This document shows, in pieces, positions 7,770 to 17,420 of a stretch of DNA of 64,000 nt; position 1 is the stretch's first letter; every line of letters starts with the position of its first letter. Origin of the DNA: Dehalococcoidia bacterium (GTDB taxonomy: Bacteria; Chloroflexota; Dehalococcoidia; Tepidiformales; Tepidiformaceae); assembly GCA_020432045.1 (NCBI GenBank), contig JAGQHB010000029.1:62001-126000 (forward strand). The letters are read 5' to 3'. A program made the translations under genes and the position numbers. Below the pieces are notes generated by a model. That model ran no database searches and was not told where the DNA came from. It saw only the letters and a program-made list of their open reading frames with translations.

Positions 7770-9083
7770 TCAGGCTGACGTGGCAGCATCCTTCATCATC
7801 AGCTCTGCGACGCGCTCGCCAAGGCGGAGGCTGTAGTTCTGGCCGCGGTCTTCTGGATAGACCTGGGTGGTGTTGGCCAGGTAGAGGCCATCGACGCCGG
7901 TGCGCATGTCCGGAATCGTGCTGGCGTAGTTGGTCGTGATCACCGGTTGGCCGCCAGGATCCTTGAAAAGCCACATCTCACGCACCCAGGAGCGATCGAA
8001 CACGGGGTTCACCGCCTTCAGGCCCGCCAGATAGTGCTCGAACACCTCGCCAGCGTCCATACCCAGCACGGGATCGCCCGGAGAGACGTAGTTGGACAGA
8101 TAGACGATATGGTTGCCGCCATACCGGGACGCCGGGATGAAATTCGTATGCTCGACGACGGCAACGAAGGGGAGGTCATCTGCAACGGAGAGCCAATAGA
8201 CATCGCTGAGCTTGCGGTCGAGCGCGAGCACAAGGCAGGTGGCCCACTGGTACCGCACTTTGTCGAGCTGTTCCTGGTACGGCACTGGCAACTGCGGTGC
8301 GATCTTGCGGGTGACGATGTTCGGTGTCGTCATCAAAACGGCATCGAACGCATGGTCCACGCCGCCGGCCCGGATGCCCGAGACGCGACCCGCGGAAATC
8401 GTTACTTCATCCACCAGCGTCTCTAGCCGTATCGTCCCACCAGCCTCACGGACGCGTTCCGCGATCCGTTCGATATAGGTGTTGAACGAACCTTCGAGAT
8501 ACCCGAGTTGCTCCTTGTGGCCGCCTGCTCCGGAGCGCGAGGCGAAGCGGAGATAGATCTTGCCCCAGAGCCAGGTCATCCCGACGTTGTCGGCCTGGTC
8601 CGCGAATTTCCCGCGAAGGAGCGGCCCCCAGACGCCTTCGAATGCGCGGCGGCCAACGGCACGCTCCATCCAGTGTCGCGCCGTCACCTGCTCGTACTTC
8701 TTGTAGTCCTTCTGCCGCCGGAGCCAGACCGCGGCGAGGCCGAGACGGATACGGCCGGCCAGGGGTACGGCCGTATAGCGCAGGAGGTCGAGTGGGCTGA
8801 CGAAGGGGAAGATACGGCCGTTCCGGAGGATGGCGTTGCTCGGCTCTATCCAGCGCAGTCGATCGCCGAGGCCCATGTCCTCGATATAGCGCACGGCGAC
8901 GGTGTCATTAGTGAAGAGGTGGTGGTAGAAGCACTCAATGCGCTCACCGCCAATTTCGAAGGTGACGACCTGGCCGCCGACATCGTCACGGCTCTCGAAG
9001 ATCGTGACCTGGTGCCCGGCCTGCTGAAACTTGCGGGCGGCTGCGAGGCCGAGGACGCCGGCGCCCACGATGCCGATGTTCAT
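7770..9083 (-). CDS. FAD-dependent oxidoreductase, protoporphyrinogen-oxidase/UDP-galactopyranose-mutase-like fold
   Basis: 437 residues. The FAD-binding dinucleotide fold opens the protein (GIVGAGVLGLAAA, then the acidic residue in FESRDDVGG). The motif FYHHLFTND, the middle block VWGPLLRGKFAD and the C-terminal GVDGLYLANTTQVYPEDRG are characteristic of a bacterial amine-oxidase-like group usually annotated only as NAD(P)/FAD-dependent oxidoreductase. The start at 9083 overlaps the UPF0104 gene as ATGA, so the two are translationally coupled. Its place at the end of a membrane glycosyltransferase operon suggests action on a polyprenyl- or sugar-linked lipid, but the substrate is unknown. True haem biosynthesis is less likely because no other haem genes are near. 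Confidence 0.8.
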   Translation of the reverse strand: MNIGIVGAGVLGLAAARKFQQAGHQVTIFESRDDVGGQVVTFEIGGERIECFYHHLFTNDTVAVRYIEDMGLGDRLRWIEPSNAILRNGRIFPFVSPLDLLRYTAVPLAGRIRLGLAAVWLRRQKDYKKYEQVTARHWMERAVGRRAFEGVWGPLLRGKFADQADNVGMTWLWGKIYLRFASRSGAGGHKEQLGYLEGSFNTYIERIAERVREAGGTIRLETLVDEVTISAGRVSGIRAGGVDHAFDAVLMTTPNIVTRKIAPQLPVPYQEQLDKVRYQWATCLVLALDRKLSDVYWLSVADDLPFVAVVEHTNFIPASRYGGNHIVYLSNYVSPGDPVLGMDAGEVFEHYLAGLKAVNPVFDRSWVREMWLFKDPGGQPVITTNYASTIPDMRTGVDGLYLANTTQVYPEDRGQNYSLRLGERVAELMMKDAATSA

Positions 9084-10084
9084 GCCGCCCCCTCTTCCAA
9101 CGGATCTGGACGGCCGTGGGTGATGCCACGGAACGAGATTCCCCACATCCAGAGGAATAGCAGCCCGAGAATCGTCGTGGGCACGAGGATGAACGCATGT
9201 GCGATGACGGAATAGGCGCCGGCGACGCCGCTACCGACTCCAGCACCTACGAGGACTAGCTTGACTGCCCATTCGAACGGGCCCGTCCCGCCAAAGAACG
9301 TGGGCACGATAATCGCGAGGTTGGCGGCGGCGAGCAGCAAGCAGTAGTGACCGAAGCCGACGCCGAGGTCGAACCCTTGCCCGATGATCGCGTATGAACC
9401 CGCCTCAACGGTCCACGCGATGGCCGTGAGCGCGGCCACCGCCAGCAGGGAGCGCCAGTCATGCACAGAGCGGAGGCTGCCGACGAGCGAATCCGCGAGT
9501 TCATCGGCGCGGTGCTCGAAACGCTCGGGCAGGACGCGGAGGACACGGTGGGCGAGCCGCTTCGCTCGTTCCGGCTTGAGAGTGAGTATGTAGAACGCCG
9601 TAATGGCTGCAAGAAAAAGGGCGGAGGACGCCGCGGCGACCACCTGCAGGCGCGTGTCTTCGAATCCAACCACCGTCCCGGCGACCAGCAGCATGAGCAC
9701 CAGGATGCAGCCGTCGAACAGGCGCTCGACGGCGATGGTGCCGAAGACGCCCATCCGTGAGATGTGCTCGCGGTCGCCGGTCACATACGCGCGGACAACT
9801 TCGCCAGCTCGTGCCGGGAGAAGGTTGTTGGCCATGTAGCCGATGACGGCGTAGGGAAACAGGCGCGACGGACTGAGCGGCGCAACGGGGCGCATGAGGA
9901 CGGACCAGCGGAGACAGCGAACGCCAATGCCAACGAAAAACACTGCAAGCGCAGGGAACAGGTACCAGTAGTTCGCCTGTTCGAGGGCATCGGCGATTTC
10001 GCGGGGATGCGTCGCCCTCAGGAAGAGTCCGATGAGGATGGCGCTAATGAAAACGCCGAGCCAGAAGCGAGCGGAGCGAATCAC
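9080..10084 (-). CDS. UPF0104 / lysylphosphatidylglycerol-synthase-TM-like flippase family protein
   Basis: About 334 residues with seven or eight hydrophobic helices. Family blocks seen are RCLRWSVLMRPVAPLSPSRLF, NNLLPARAGEVVRAY and GGTGPFEWAVKLVL, typical of the MprF-flippase-like (AglD/UPF0104) proteins that move or modify lipid-linked substrates. I favour a GTG start at 10084 (VIRSARFWLGVF), 12 bases after GGAGGT; an ATG at 10168 would overlap the upstream gene by 62 bases and adds a non-membrane leader. It sits between the Agl23-NHL protein and the FAD enzyme. Function by analogy: flipping or presenting a lipid intermediate at the membrane. Confidence 0.82.
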   Translation of the reverse strand: MIRSARFWLGVFISAILIGLFLRATHPREIADALEQANYWYLFPALAVFFVGIGVRCLRWSVLMRPVAPLSPSRLFPYAVIGYMANNLLPARAGEVVRAYVTGDREHISRMGVFGTIAVERLFDGCILVLMLLVAGTVVGFEDTRLQVVAAASSALFLAAITAFYILTLKPERAKRLAHRVLRVLPERFEHRADELADSLVGSLRSVHDWRSLLAVAALTAIAWTVEAGSYAIIGQGFDLGVGFGHYCLLLAAANLAIIVPTFFGGTGPFEWAVKLVLVGAGVGSGVAGAYSVIAHAFILVPTTILGLLFLWMWGISFRGITHGRPDPLEEGAA

Positions 10085-10106
10085 AGCGGGCGCGGGACCT
10101 CCACGG

Positions 10107-13100
10107 TCATGGCAGCACGAACTTTCGCACCCGCGAGGCGCCACCTTCGACCACCCAGAGGGTACCACCGCCGCCCTCTACCACCCCGTAAGGACGGTCA
10201 AGCGGAACATCCTGCGGGTTTATCGTGCCGTCCAGTACGCCGTCGCGCGTGTAGATCCGGACTTCGCCCGCGACAGGAAGCGTAACGGCAATCCGTCCGT
10301 CGCTGAGCGCGCGGATGTACGGCTTGTCCTCCGCGTCGGCGCCGCCCCAGCCATCGACCGGGAAGGCACCGAGGAATTGCCCCTGTGCGTCGAGGGCAAC
10401 CACGCGCGCGTTGTAAGCGTCGGCTACCCAGATAGTGCCGTCCGAAGCGATGGAGATGCCTACGGGCTCGTTGAACTCGCCAGGGCCGCTGCCTTCGGTG
10501 CCAATCGCGCGGATCGGGTTGCCATCGAGATCGAAGACGAGGAGGCGGTCCTGGCCTGTGTCCGTGATCCACACGTGGCCAAGGCTATCGACGGCGACGT
10601 CGCGTGGGCCGTAGAGCTCGAGCAGGCCGGGTGGCTCACCGGCGGCGAGACGGGGCGTCTCGCCGTACACGCCTTCGAGATGGAGCGTTGCATCGAAGAC
10701 ACGGATTCGCCAGCCGAACGTATCGGCCACGACGATGCGGCCGTCCGGCGCGAGCCCAAGACCCCACGGCTGCGATTCTTCTGCCGTGTCTCCAGCGGTG
10801 CGGACGTCGACCGAAGCGATGACGTTTCCATCGGCGTCGAACTTCGTGAGCATGCGGCGCGCCTGGTCAATGACGTAGAGATTGCCCTCGGTATCGGTTT
10901 CAATATCGGTGGGGCGGACGAGATTCCCGGGTTGGCTTCCACGCCCGCCAAACTCCGGCCGCCCGGCCACGTCGACCGTTGGGTGGGGCGGTTCGGCGTC
11001 CGCCGGCGCATACACGCGCGTCGTACGGTCGTACTCCGACGGGAAGTAGGCGAGCGCATCGACCGAGCCACATGAGTTGCAGCGGCGGTCGCCCGTCGCG
11101 CCGGAAATAAGGTCGGGGTCATGGTCACGCCAGTAGTCGTACCAGGTCCCCGGCCACGAGCCCCCGAAGATACCTTTCGCGATCACTTTCCACGTGTCGA
11201 AGCTGCGAGGGCTGCAGTCGCCGGAGCGTCCGGTACAGCTAAAGTTGCCGTTGACCTGGACAGCATCCTTGTACGTCTCTGGGAACCACCACCGATGCGG
11301 GTAGACGAAGGGGACGCCGTATGTCGCCGGTTCGTTGTCATCGATCCACTGCTGCACAGCGGTTTCGCTGGACTTGTTGACGAGGAGGACGGCATAGGGC
11401 TGGTCTTCACCCTGGCAGAGGCTTCGACCCACGACGCCGGCGGAGAGGTCGGGATAGGCGACGCACTTGTAGTCGCGGAGATACCAGGCCCACGGCCAGG
11501 CGAACGAATCACGACCATCCACGGCGATCGGCAGGTACTTGCCCTTGCCGGTCGCATCGGCGATGCGCTCGATGTCGGCCATGACGTCCGGGATGTCTGG
11601 CGAGCTCTGGGTGTAGATCAGCATGTCCTTGGGGACGTCGCCGCGCACGAAGCTCGCGTCGACCATAGTCCGCACGGAGAAGAACGAGAGCGCGCCGGCA
11701 ATGGCAACCACTGCCACGAGGCCAGCGGACCGCCGCCCGAACGGCGTTGCCGCGAACGTGATGCCAAACGCTGCGACACCTGCTACCGCCAGCCTGGCGA
11801 TGGTGTACCCGGTCCCTCCGGGCAAGAAGACGACAAAGAGAAGCGCGCCCGCAGACATTCCGGTGATAGCGCCCAGGGCCGGGAGGATCCGCCGGCGCGA
11901 CTCCGTGGGTACGGCCGCCCATGCCCGCTGGACGGTCCACGCCGCCAGCAGACAGGCGGGCACCGCCAGGTGAGTATTCAGCCAGGGCATCTTCTCGGAG
12001 CCGTACGAGAGCGCGGCAAACTGGCCGACCAACCAAAATACGAGGAATCGCGAGAACGCATCGCCACGAAAGATCGCCCAGAAGGCGCCTCCGGCGGCGA
12101 TCGCCAACGGCAGGAATTCGTACGCGGGGAAGAGCAGGTAGTAGTAGTACCACGGCTGTTCGCCACGGAATCCCTGGCTTTGCTCCTCCGCCCAGTAGTC
12201 AATAGATCCCCAGGGTCCACTGACGAGGCCGTCGAGGTTCGTCCATTCCGTAGTCATGAGGGTCAGGTACACGGCAGCAACAAGCAGAAAGCAGATCCCC
12301 CAGACCTTCGGTTTCCACTGGAGGCCGACGAAGGCGGCAGCACTGGTAGTGAACAGGAAGAGGCCGGCGAGGAAGACCCGGTCGTTGGTGGTGATGTTGG
12401 TGAGCAGGTGGTCGTCCCAGTCGAGGCGGCTGGTGAACGTGCCGTCGGCGAGCGGGATGTCCTTGTTCACAATCCCGAGCGATTCAAGCGGCCCACGCAC
12501 CATCGGCGTGAGCAGCGGGAGACTAAGTGTCCCGAGCAATACCAGGAGGTCGCCGGAACGGGGAAGCGTCGTCCAGCCCATGCGCGTCCGTAGCCGTCCG
12601 AGGAAGGGCCAGAATGCGACGACGGGGACGGAGAACGGTGCGACCGCCGCGATGAGCATCCAGAGGCGAGGACCGGATGGCTCTCTGGGTTGGATGTCCG
12701 CACCAGCTTCGTCGGCCTCGTCGTCAGCGACGCGTTGCCGGGACAGGGAGATGCGTGCGAGTTCGGTGGCGACAAAGAGGTCGAGGAAGACGAGGAAGAC
12801 AGCGAGGGTGAGGAACATGCCCTCTTTCGTGGTCACGCCGCCCACGAACCCGATGGCCGTGACGATCAGCCATCGTTCGCGTCCCTCGGCCATGTAGCGC
12901 CACATCGCGGCGACAACGAGCAGGACGAAAAACGCCATGTAGATGTCTTCGCGGAGGAAACGAGAGTAATAAACGACAGTGGGCGAAAAGGCGAGCAGCG
13001 CTACGGCGGAGAGTGTCCCCGCGGGACCGAGGCGTTTTCGGAGCAGGAGCGGCAACAGGACAATGGCCGTCCCGGCGATGGCAGCGGAAACACGCGACGT

Positions 13101-13388
13101 GTAGTCATTCGTGCCAAACACGAAAAACACGGCTGCCTGGAAGTGGTAGTAGAAGGGTCCATGAAAAATCGGGCTGTGCGTGTAGTCGCCCTGCATGAGG
13201 CGCCAGGCCCACTGGGCGTGGATGCTTTCATCGTGATGCAGCGCCCGCGCCCCGAGATCCCAGAAGCGGAGGAGAAAACCGGCGAGAAACAGCCCTGCGT
13301 AGGCGCCCACTTCGGCCGTCAAAGGGATTCGCGCTGACCAGAGACGGCCGAGCGCAGCGGGCGTATAGCGGGCAGTGGTGACGGTCAC
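10107..13388 (-). CDS. Agl23-like (TIGR03663) GT-C-type membrane protein fused to a C-terminal NHL beta-propeller
   Basis: 1093 residues. The N-terminal part is polytopic with the GT-C-like first loop LHHDESIHAQWAW (about residues 51-63), a probable acidic catalytic pair facing outside. A second extracytoplasmic part has several cysteines (YKCVAYPDL, GDRRCNSC). Residues from about 810 to the end form a six-bladed NHL propeller, with repeats such as GNLYVIDQARRMLTKFD and GHVWITDTGQDRLLVFD. TIGR03663 proteins are named after Haloferax Agl23, linked to flippase activity in N-glycosylation. The GTG start overlaps the upstream stop (GTGA). The propeller suggests binding of glycan or protein outside the membrane; this is inference. 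Confidence 0.85.
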   Translation of the reverse strand: MTVTTARYTPAALGRLWSARIPLTAEVGAYAGLFLAGFLLRFWDLGARALHHDESIHAQWAWRLMQGDYTHSPIFHGPFYYHFQAAVFFVFGTNDYTSRVSAAIAGTAIVLLPLLLRKRLGPAGTLSAVALLAFSPTVVYYSRFLREDIYMAFFVLLVVAAMWRYMAEGRERWLIVTAIGFVGGVTTKEGMFLTLAVFLVFLDLFVATELARISLSRQRVADDEADEAGADIQPREPSGPRLWMLIAAVAPFSVPVVAFWPFLGRLRTRMGWTTLPRSGDLLVLLGTLSLPLLTPMVRGPLESLGIVNKDIPLADGTFTSRLDWDDHLLTNITTNDRVFLAGLFLFTTSAAAFVGLQWKPKVWGICFLLVAAVYLTLMTTEWTNLDGLVSGPWGSIDYWAEEQSQGFRGEQPWYYYYLLFPAYEFLPLAIAAGGAFWAIFRGDAFSRFLVFWLVGQFAALSYGSEKMPWLNTHLAVPACLLAAWTVQRAWAAVPTESRRRILPALGAITGMSAGALLFVVFLPGGTGYTIARLAVAGVAAFGITFAATPFGRRSAGLVAVVAIAGALSFFSVRTMVDASFVRGDVPKDMLIYTQSSPDIPDVMADIERIADATGKGKYLPIAVDGRDSFAWPWAWYLRDYKCVAYPDLSAGVVGRSLCQGEDQPYAVLLVNKSSETAVQQWIDDNEPATYGVPFVYPHRWWFPETYKDAVQVNGNFSCTGRSGDCSPRSFDTWKVIAKGIFGGSWPGTWYDYWRDHDPDLISGATGDRRCNSCGSVDALAYFPSEYDRTTRVYAPADAEPPHPTVDVAGRPEFGGRGSQPGNLVRPTDIETDTEGNLYVIDQARRMLTKFDADGNVIASVDVRTAGDTAEESQPWGLGLAPDGRIVVADTFGWRIRVFDATLHLEGVYGETPRLAAGEPPGLLELYGPRDVAVDSLGHVWITDTGQDRLLVFDLDGNPIRAIGTEGSGPGEFNEPVGISIASDGTIWVADAYNARVVALDAQGQFLGAFPVDGWGGADAEDKPYIRALSDGRIAVTLPVAGEVRIYTRDGVLDGTINPQDVPLDRPYGVVEGGGGTLWVVEGGASRVRKFVLP

Positions 13389-14995
13389 GGCTGCTCCCTT
13401 GTGTAGACAGAAATGGAAACGCCCTGCGACGCCACGGTGTTCCGATCCAGGAACCAGTGAAGAGAATCAAGGAGATCTGCGGTAGGGGCGCGGATCGTCC
13501 GGGTTAAGGCCCAGTTTCCTTCGACGATGACGAAGCCTTCGGGCGCGGGCTCCGATGTTGGCCAGAGCACAATCGCCGCCGATTTCGGGGCCACGGACGC
13601 GACAACGACAACGCCGGAGCCACGGAACGGCCACGTGATCGCGTCCTGCAACGATGGATGGATAACGATGTCGCCCTCGCCTGCGTCCCGGCGGGCGACT
13701 GCGAGGTCACGTAATTTGCGTGCCTGAGCCGGGCTGATTGGCGAGACGAGCGGCTCCGAAGTGCCACCGGCCACGAGTCCCGCGGCGCCGGGCAACAGCA
13801 GCGCCGCCATCGCAAAGGCCAGCGGTGCGAACAGTGCCGGCCGGAGTACAGGCCTGGCCACCAGCACCGCGAGGAAGATGGCAGCAAGCCCAAGATAGAG
13901 CGCAAGCCGGAACTGTTCTGAGGCATCTCCGGTGCGTTCGACCCGAGACCAATCGGCCAGTACAGCCCAGGCCAGGACCAGGGAGACCGCAGCCCCTGCA
14001 AGCAAGGGCAGCGCCTCCGCCCGGCGGACATGGGCGATCGCGCGTACGGCCCGAGGCGCCATGAACCCGGTGACGACGCACAACGGAAGGGTGAGCCCGG
14101 CAGCGGCCGCGGGATTGTGACTCGGAATAGAAAAGAGAGCCCAGGCCAGGGCGAACGCCCCCCAACCCAGCGCCAACCGCAGGAGCGGAGAACGCCTCCG
14201 CACTGCCACCGGCACGGCGACTACCGCGGCCAACAACAACGGCGTGCTGTACAGGAGCACGAGGTCGAGCGTCGTCCCGGTGGACCATGCCTGCTCGCTG
14301 CCGGCGGCGAGGAGGCTTAACGCGGGAACGACGGGCGTCACCGGTCCAAAGCCGAAGCCGAAGCTCGCTAATCCGGCTCCCGCGATGAACCCACCGAGCA
14401 GAGCGGCGAGGGTGCGGAGTGTCAATCGCGTCCTTCCGACGCTGAGCCAGGCGAGGAGCACAAAGAGCACGGCGGGACCACAGACCGCTCCGGCGAACCC
14501 GGATACCGCCAACGCGAGCTTGTTCGAGCGGCCCGAGCCCAGGATGAGGAGGACCCAGATGGCCACAGGTCCGTCAAATGCGATGGCGGAGGCTGTCGCG
14601 CCAAACGCGACCGAGAACGGTTCGATCGCGAGGAGGAGGAGGATCGCCAACGCCCCGTCATGACCCAGTGCTGAGCGATACAACCACAGCAGGACAGGGA
14701 CCGAGCACGAGACCCCAACAGCCATGACGCGTGGCCCTGCCTCGGACGATGAGAACTCCAGCTGCAGAGCAGACAGCCCCTGGAATAGCGTTGGGATGAA
14801 GCGAGCATCATCCACGCCAATGCTGGCCTGCCACGCACCGGAGAGGTGGACCAGTTCGGCGCCAAAGACAGGGAGGTTGAGCGCGGCCACAACGCGCGTC
14901 AGCACGAAAACTGTGGCGGCAAGAAGCCACGCGAGCTGCCGCACGTTTACCGACCGCGGAGGCGGGATGCGGTTGGACGCTCCTGGAAGTGTCAC
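13385..14995 (-). CDS. Polytopic membrane protein, putative GT-C glycosyltransferase
   Basis: 536 residues starting with GTG at 14995. It has about a dozen hydrophobic helices and a C-terminal hydrophilic domain of roughly 120 residues (from PISPAQARKLRDL on). The first loop after TM1 reads NLPVFGAELVHLSGAWQ, where GT-C enzymes carry an acidic motif; only one acidic residue is seen, so catalysis is uncertain. It is enclosed on both sides by GTGA overlaps with the YYY and Agl23-like genes, so all three are almost certainly made together. The family is not one I can name; dolichyl-phosphate-mannose-mannosyltransferase-like is the nearest description. Confidence 0.75.
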   Translation of the reverse strand: MTLPGASNRIPPPRSVNVRQLAWLLAATVFVLTRVVAALNLPVFGAELVHLSGAWQASIGVDDARFIPTLFQGLSALQLEFSSSEAGPRVMAVGVSCSVPVLLWLYRSALGHDGALAILLLLAIEPFSVAFGATASAIAFDGPVAIWVLLILGSGRSNKLALAVSGFAGAVCGPAVLFVLLAWLSVGRTRLTLRTLAALLGGFIAGAGLASFGFGFGPVTPVVPALSLLAAGSEQAWSTGTTLDLVLLYSTPLLLAAVVAVPVAVRRRSPLLRLALGWGAFALAWALFSIPSHNPAAAAGLTLPLCVVTGFMAPRAVRAIAHVRRAEALPLLAGAAVSLVLAWAVLADWSRVERTGDASEQFRLALYLGLAAIFLAVLVARPVLRPALFAPLAFAMAALLLPGAAGLVAGGTSEPLVSPISPAQARKLRDLAVARRDAGEGDIVIHPSLQDAITWPFRGSGVVVVASVAPKSAAIVLWPTSEPAPEGFVIVEGNWALTRTIRAPTADLLDSLHWFLDRNTVASQGVSISVYTREQP

Positions 14996-17412
14996 GACGT
15001 GTTCACGGTGGCGTACACGGGTACGCGATAGACGCGCGTGTTTCCGCTCTCGAACACGAGTTGGAGAGCGGATTCGAACACGGGGTCCATTGAGACCGGA
15101 TAGCGTTCGCGCTCGATGCGCCCGACGACGATGTAGGATGCGTTGAGCGCTCGCATCCCATCGACCACGTCTCCCGGCACGTCAGAAAGATACAGGTGAT
15201 CCACGAGATCCTGCCGGCGGGCGATCTCGCCACCGATGGCATCGGATCCACGCCATTGCACCTCGTGGCCCGGCCAGCCGATCGGCGTCTGGCGGCCAGT
15301 TCGGGCACTCACTCTGCCGCTTTCACCGTAGTCGATGGAAGGACCCGCGGGGTCGAACACGGGGACGCGGTCATCTCCGAGGCGGTACTGGCGGCCTGTG
15401 GCCTCGATCACGACTGCACCACCGGGCACATTCGCATCAATCCAGCGAACGAGTGCGTATTCATCCGGCGAGGACTCCGCAAGGAACGCGAGCCCATCGA
15501 TGTGGGTCGTCGTATCGAAGGCATCCGTTCGGTTCGGGAGCGCGAGGAGCGGGTATACCAGTGCCGCCGCGGCAAGCACCAGACCAGGCGCAGCCGCGAA
15601 TGACGCCAGCGGCCGCGTACGAAGACGAGAACACGCAACGACGATGGCAACCGGGCCGGCAACCGCGAGGATGGCCCACGCCTGGTAGGAGAGCTTGAAG
15701 ACGGTGTTTTGCCGCGGGATGAAGCCTCGAAACACGTCACCGACATAGAACAGCTCGGTACCGTAGAGCAGCAGTACTGCTACGGCGCCCAGTCCCGCGA
15801 CAATAACGACGGGATCCCGTGTTCGGGCCTGCGTCACCGCCAGCGATGCAAGAAGCCAGGCCACGATACCGTAGGCAGCCAGCGTCACCCAGCCGAAGTT
15901 GCTGCGCGCCGCCACAGCGTCATCGAGCTCCCCGCGCGCCATGGCATAGACGATCCATGCGAGGAGCGGGACGAGCGGAAACCAGAGGGCGAGCGCAAGC
16001 GCGTCCCATGCGGCGCCACGACTGTGCCGTCGAAGCGCCCAACCCGCCACAGCGGCGATGGCTGACAGGAGCGTCCCGAACTGTAGGAACGCATGGGCCG
16101 GTATGGTGCCTTTCCCGATGTAGGGGAAGATACCGTCTGCCTGGGACGAAAACGTGGCATACCACGGCAAATAGAAGACGACGGCGAGCGCTGCGACGGG
16201 CGCGGACCATGTTGCGGTGTGGAGTAATGCCAGGCGGAAAGGCCGTGCACGGACGTTGCGCAGCAGCGCGGCCGCGGCGAGCAGCGCGAAGAACGAGATG
16301 ACATCCCACGCGTTCATGAAGGCGAGCCCACCGAACACGACAGCAAGGAGAAGCAGCGATTCGGGCTGTCGGTGACTCGCGAGCGACGCGAGGCCACGCC
16401 CCCGCCATGTGGCTGCCGCGAGTGCCACAGCCAGCAGCACCAGGGGTAGTGCCATCACGTGGGGATGGAGGTCGCCGAGGAGGAAGCTGAAGAATGGGAA
16501 TTCCGTAATCGTGTCGGGGATGATCCGGGTCCCGCGCCACCAGAACCAGAATTCCGTCGGGTACCACTCGGTGGTCCGCGGGTTCACCGCACCCGAGTAG
16601 CAGTTGTCATTGCCGGTGGCGGCGTCGGCAGCGTCACAAGGGATCATCCAGTCGACCCCGAAGGTGCGGAAGACGGGCTCGTTGTAGTGCTCTTGGGCCG
16701 CGGCCCATTCGAGCGGCGCCGATAGGGACCCGGCTGCGAGCAGCAGCACAAGTGCGAGCACAGCGCCCGACAGCGGGAAGCCCATGCTGCGGCGCGGGAG
16801 TGCCCAACGAGCCAACGCGAACGCGATCGAAGCGACGGCCGTCCCCGCGGAGGCGAAGGTGAAGGCGAGGCCGAGGTTGTAGCCGGTGGAAGCCGGCACG
16901 TCCGCGACGGCCGTCAGGAGGGCAATATGCAGATAGCCGAAGTAGTAGTAGCTGGCCGCCTCGCCCGCAAACCACGGATCGTGCGGAGGGTAGGACGGCG
17001 AGGCAAGCATGGCGTTCAGGTAGAGGAAGTCCATCGGCTGCTCAGTGCCGGCAATGGCGGCAACGTGGCTGCGAAACCAGACGTAGGAGAAAAAGAGCAC
17101 GGTGAAGACGCCGAGCGCGGCCAGTGCCCCCGGTAGCGAGCGGCGCAACACAGCCCCGCGCCGAGGATTCACCCGCAAGCTGACTGCAGATACGCAGGCC
17201 AGCATGAGCAACGCGACAAACCACCCGCCTCGTCCGGCGGGGACGATGGAGGCAACCCGAAGGACGAAATAGGCGAAAGCAGCGATGACCATCCCCAGGG
17301 GGAGCGCCAAGCCTGCTCCGCCGTCGGGAAACCGCCTGAACAGCCCGGCCGCGAGAGGGAGCGCGAGGACACCGATGGCCACGGCGGCGAGCCAGAACGC
17401 GACGGCGTCCAA
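14992..17412 (-). CDS. Chlor_Arch_YYY (DUF2298) integral membrane protein
   Basis: 806 residues, in the 700-900 range of the family. The diagnostic tyrosine motif YYYFG is at residues 155-159 inside EAASYYYFGYLHIALL. There are many TM helices, an extracytoplasmic loop with CDAADAATGNDNCYSG, and a C-terminal soluble domain (from about 680) with GWPGHEVQW and YLSDVPGDVVDG. The start is TTG at 17412, preceded by AGGAGG that overlaps the ftsY stop. The function is not established; the fold and partners suggest a lipid-linked-sugar-dependent glycosyltransferase. The stop overlaps the next gene (GTGA). Confidence 0.88.
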   Translation of the reverse strand: MDAVAFWLAAVAIGVLALPLAAGLFRRFPDGGAGLALPLGMVIAAFAYFVLRVASIVPAGRGGWFVALLMLACVSAVSLRVNPRRGAVLRRSLPGALAALGVFTVLFFSYVWFRSHVAAIAGTEQPMDFLYLNAMLASPSYPPHDPWFAGEAASYYYFGYLHIALLTAVADVPASTGYNLGLAFTFASAGTAVASIAFALARWALPRRSMGFPLSGAVLALVLLLAAGSLSAPLEWAAAQEHYNEPVFRTFGVDWMIPCDAADAATGNDNCYSGAVNPRTTEWYPTEFWFWWRGTRIIPDTITEFPFFSFLLGDLHPHVMALPLVLLAVALAAATWRGRGLASLASHRQPESLLLLAVVFGGLAFMNAWDVISFFALLAAAALLRNVRARPFRLALLHTATWSAPVAALAVVFYLPWYATFSSQADGIFPYIGKGTIPAHAFLQFGTLLSAIAAVAGWALRRHSRGAAWDALALALWFPLVPLLAWIVYAMARGELDDAVAARSNFGWVTLAAYGIVAWLLASLAVTQARTRDPVVIVAGLGAVAVLLLYGTELFYVGDVFRGFIPRQNTVFKLSYQAWAILAVAGPVAIVVACSRLRTRPLASFAAAPGLVLAAAALVYPLLALPNRTDAFDTTTHIDGLAFLAESSPDEYALVRWIDANVPGGAVVIEATGRQYRLGDDRVPVFDPAGPSIDYGESGRVSARTGRQTPIGWPGHEVQWRGSDAIGGEIARRQDLVDHLYLSDVPGDVVDGMRALNASYIVVGRIERERYPVSMDPVFESALQLVFESGNTRVYRVPVYATVNTS

Positions 17413-17420
17413 GTGCCCTC

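Noticed and set aside
11121-12593. 490-residue open frame on the plus strand
   Set aside because: Antisense shadow of the Agl23-NHL gene with highly charged, unlikely composition.
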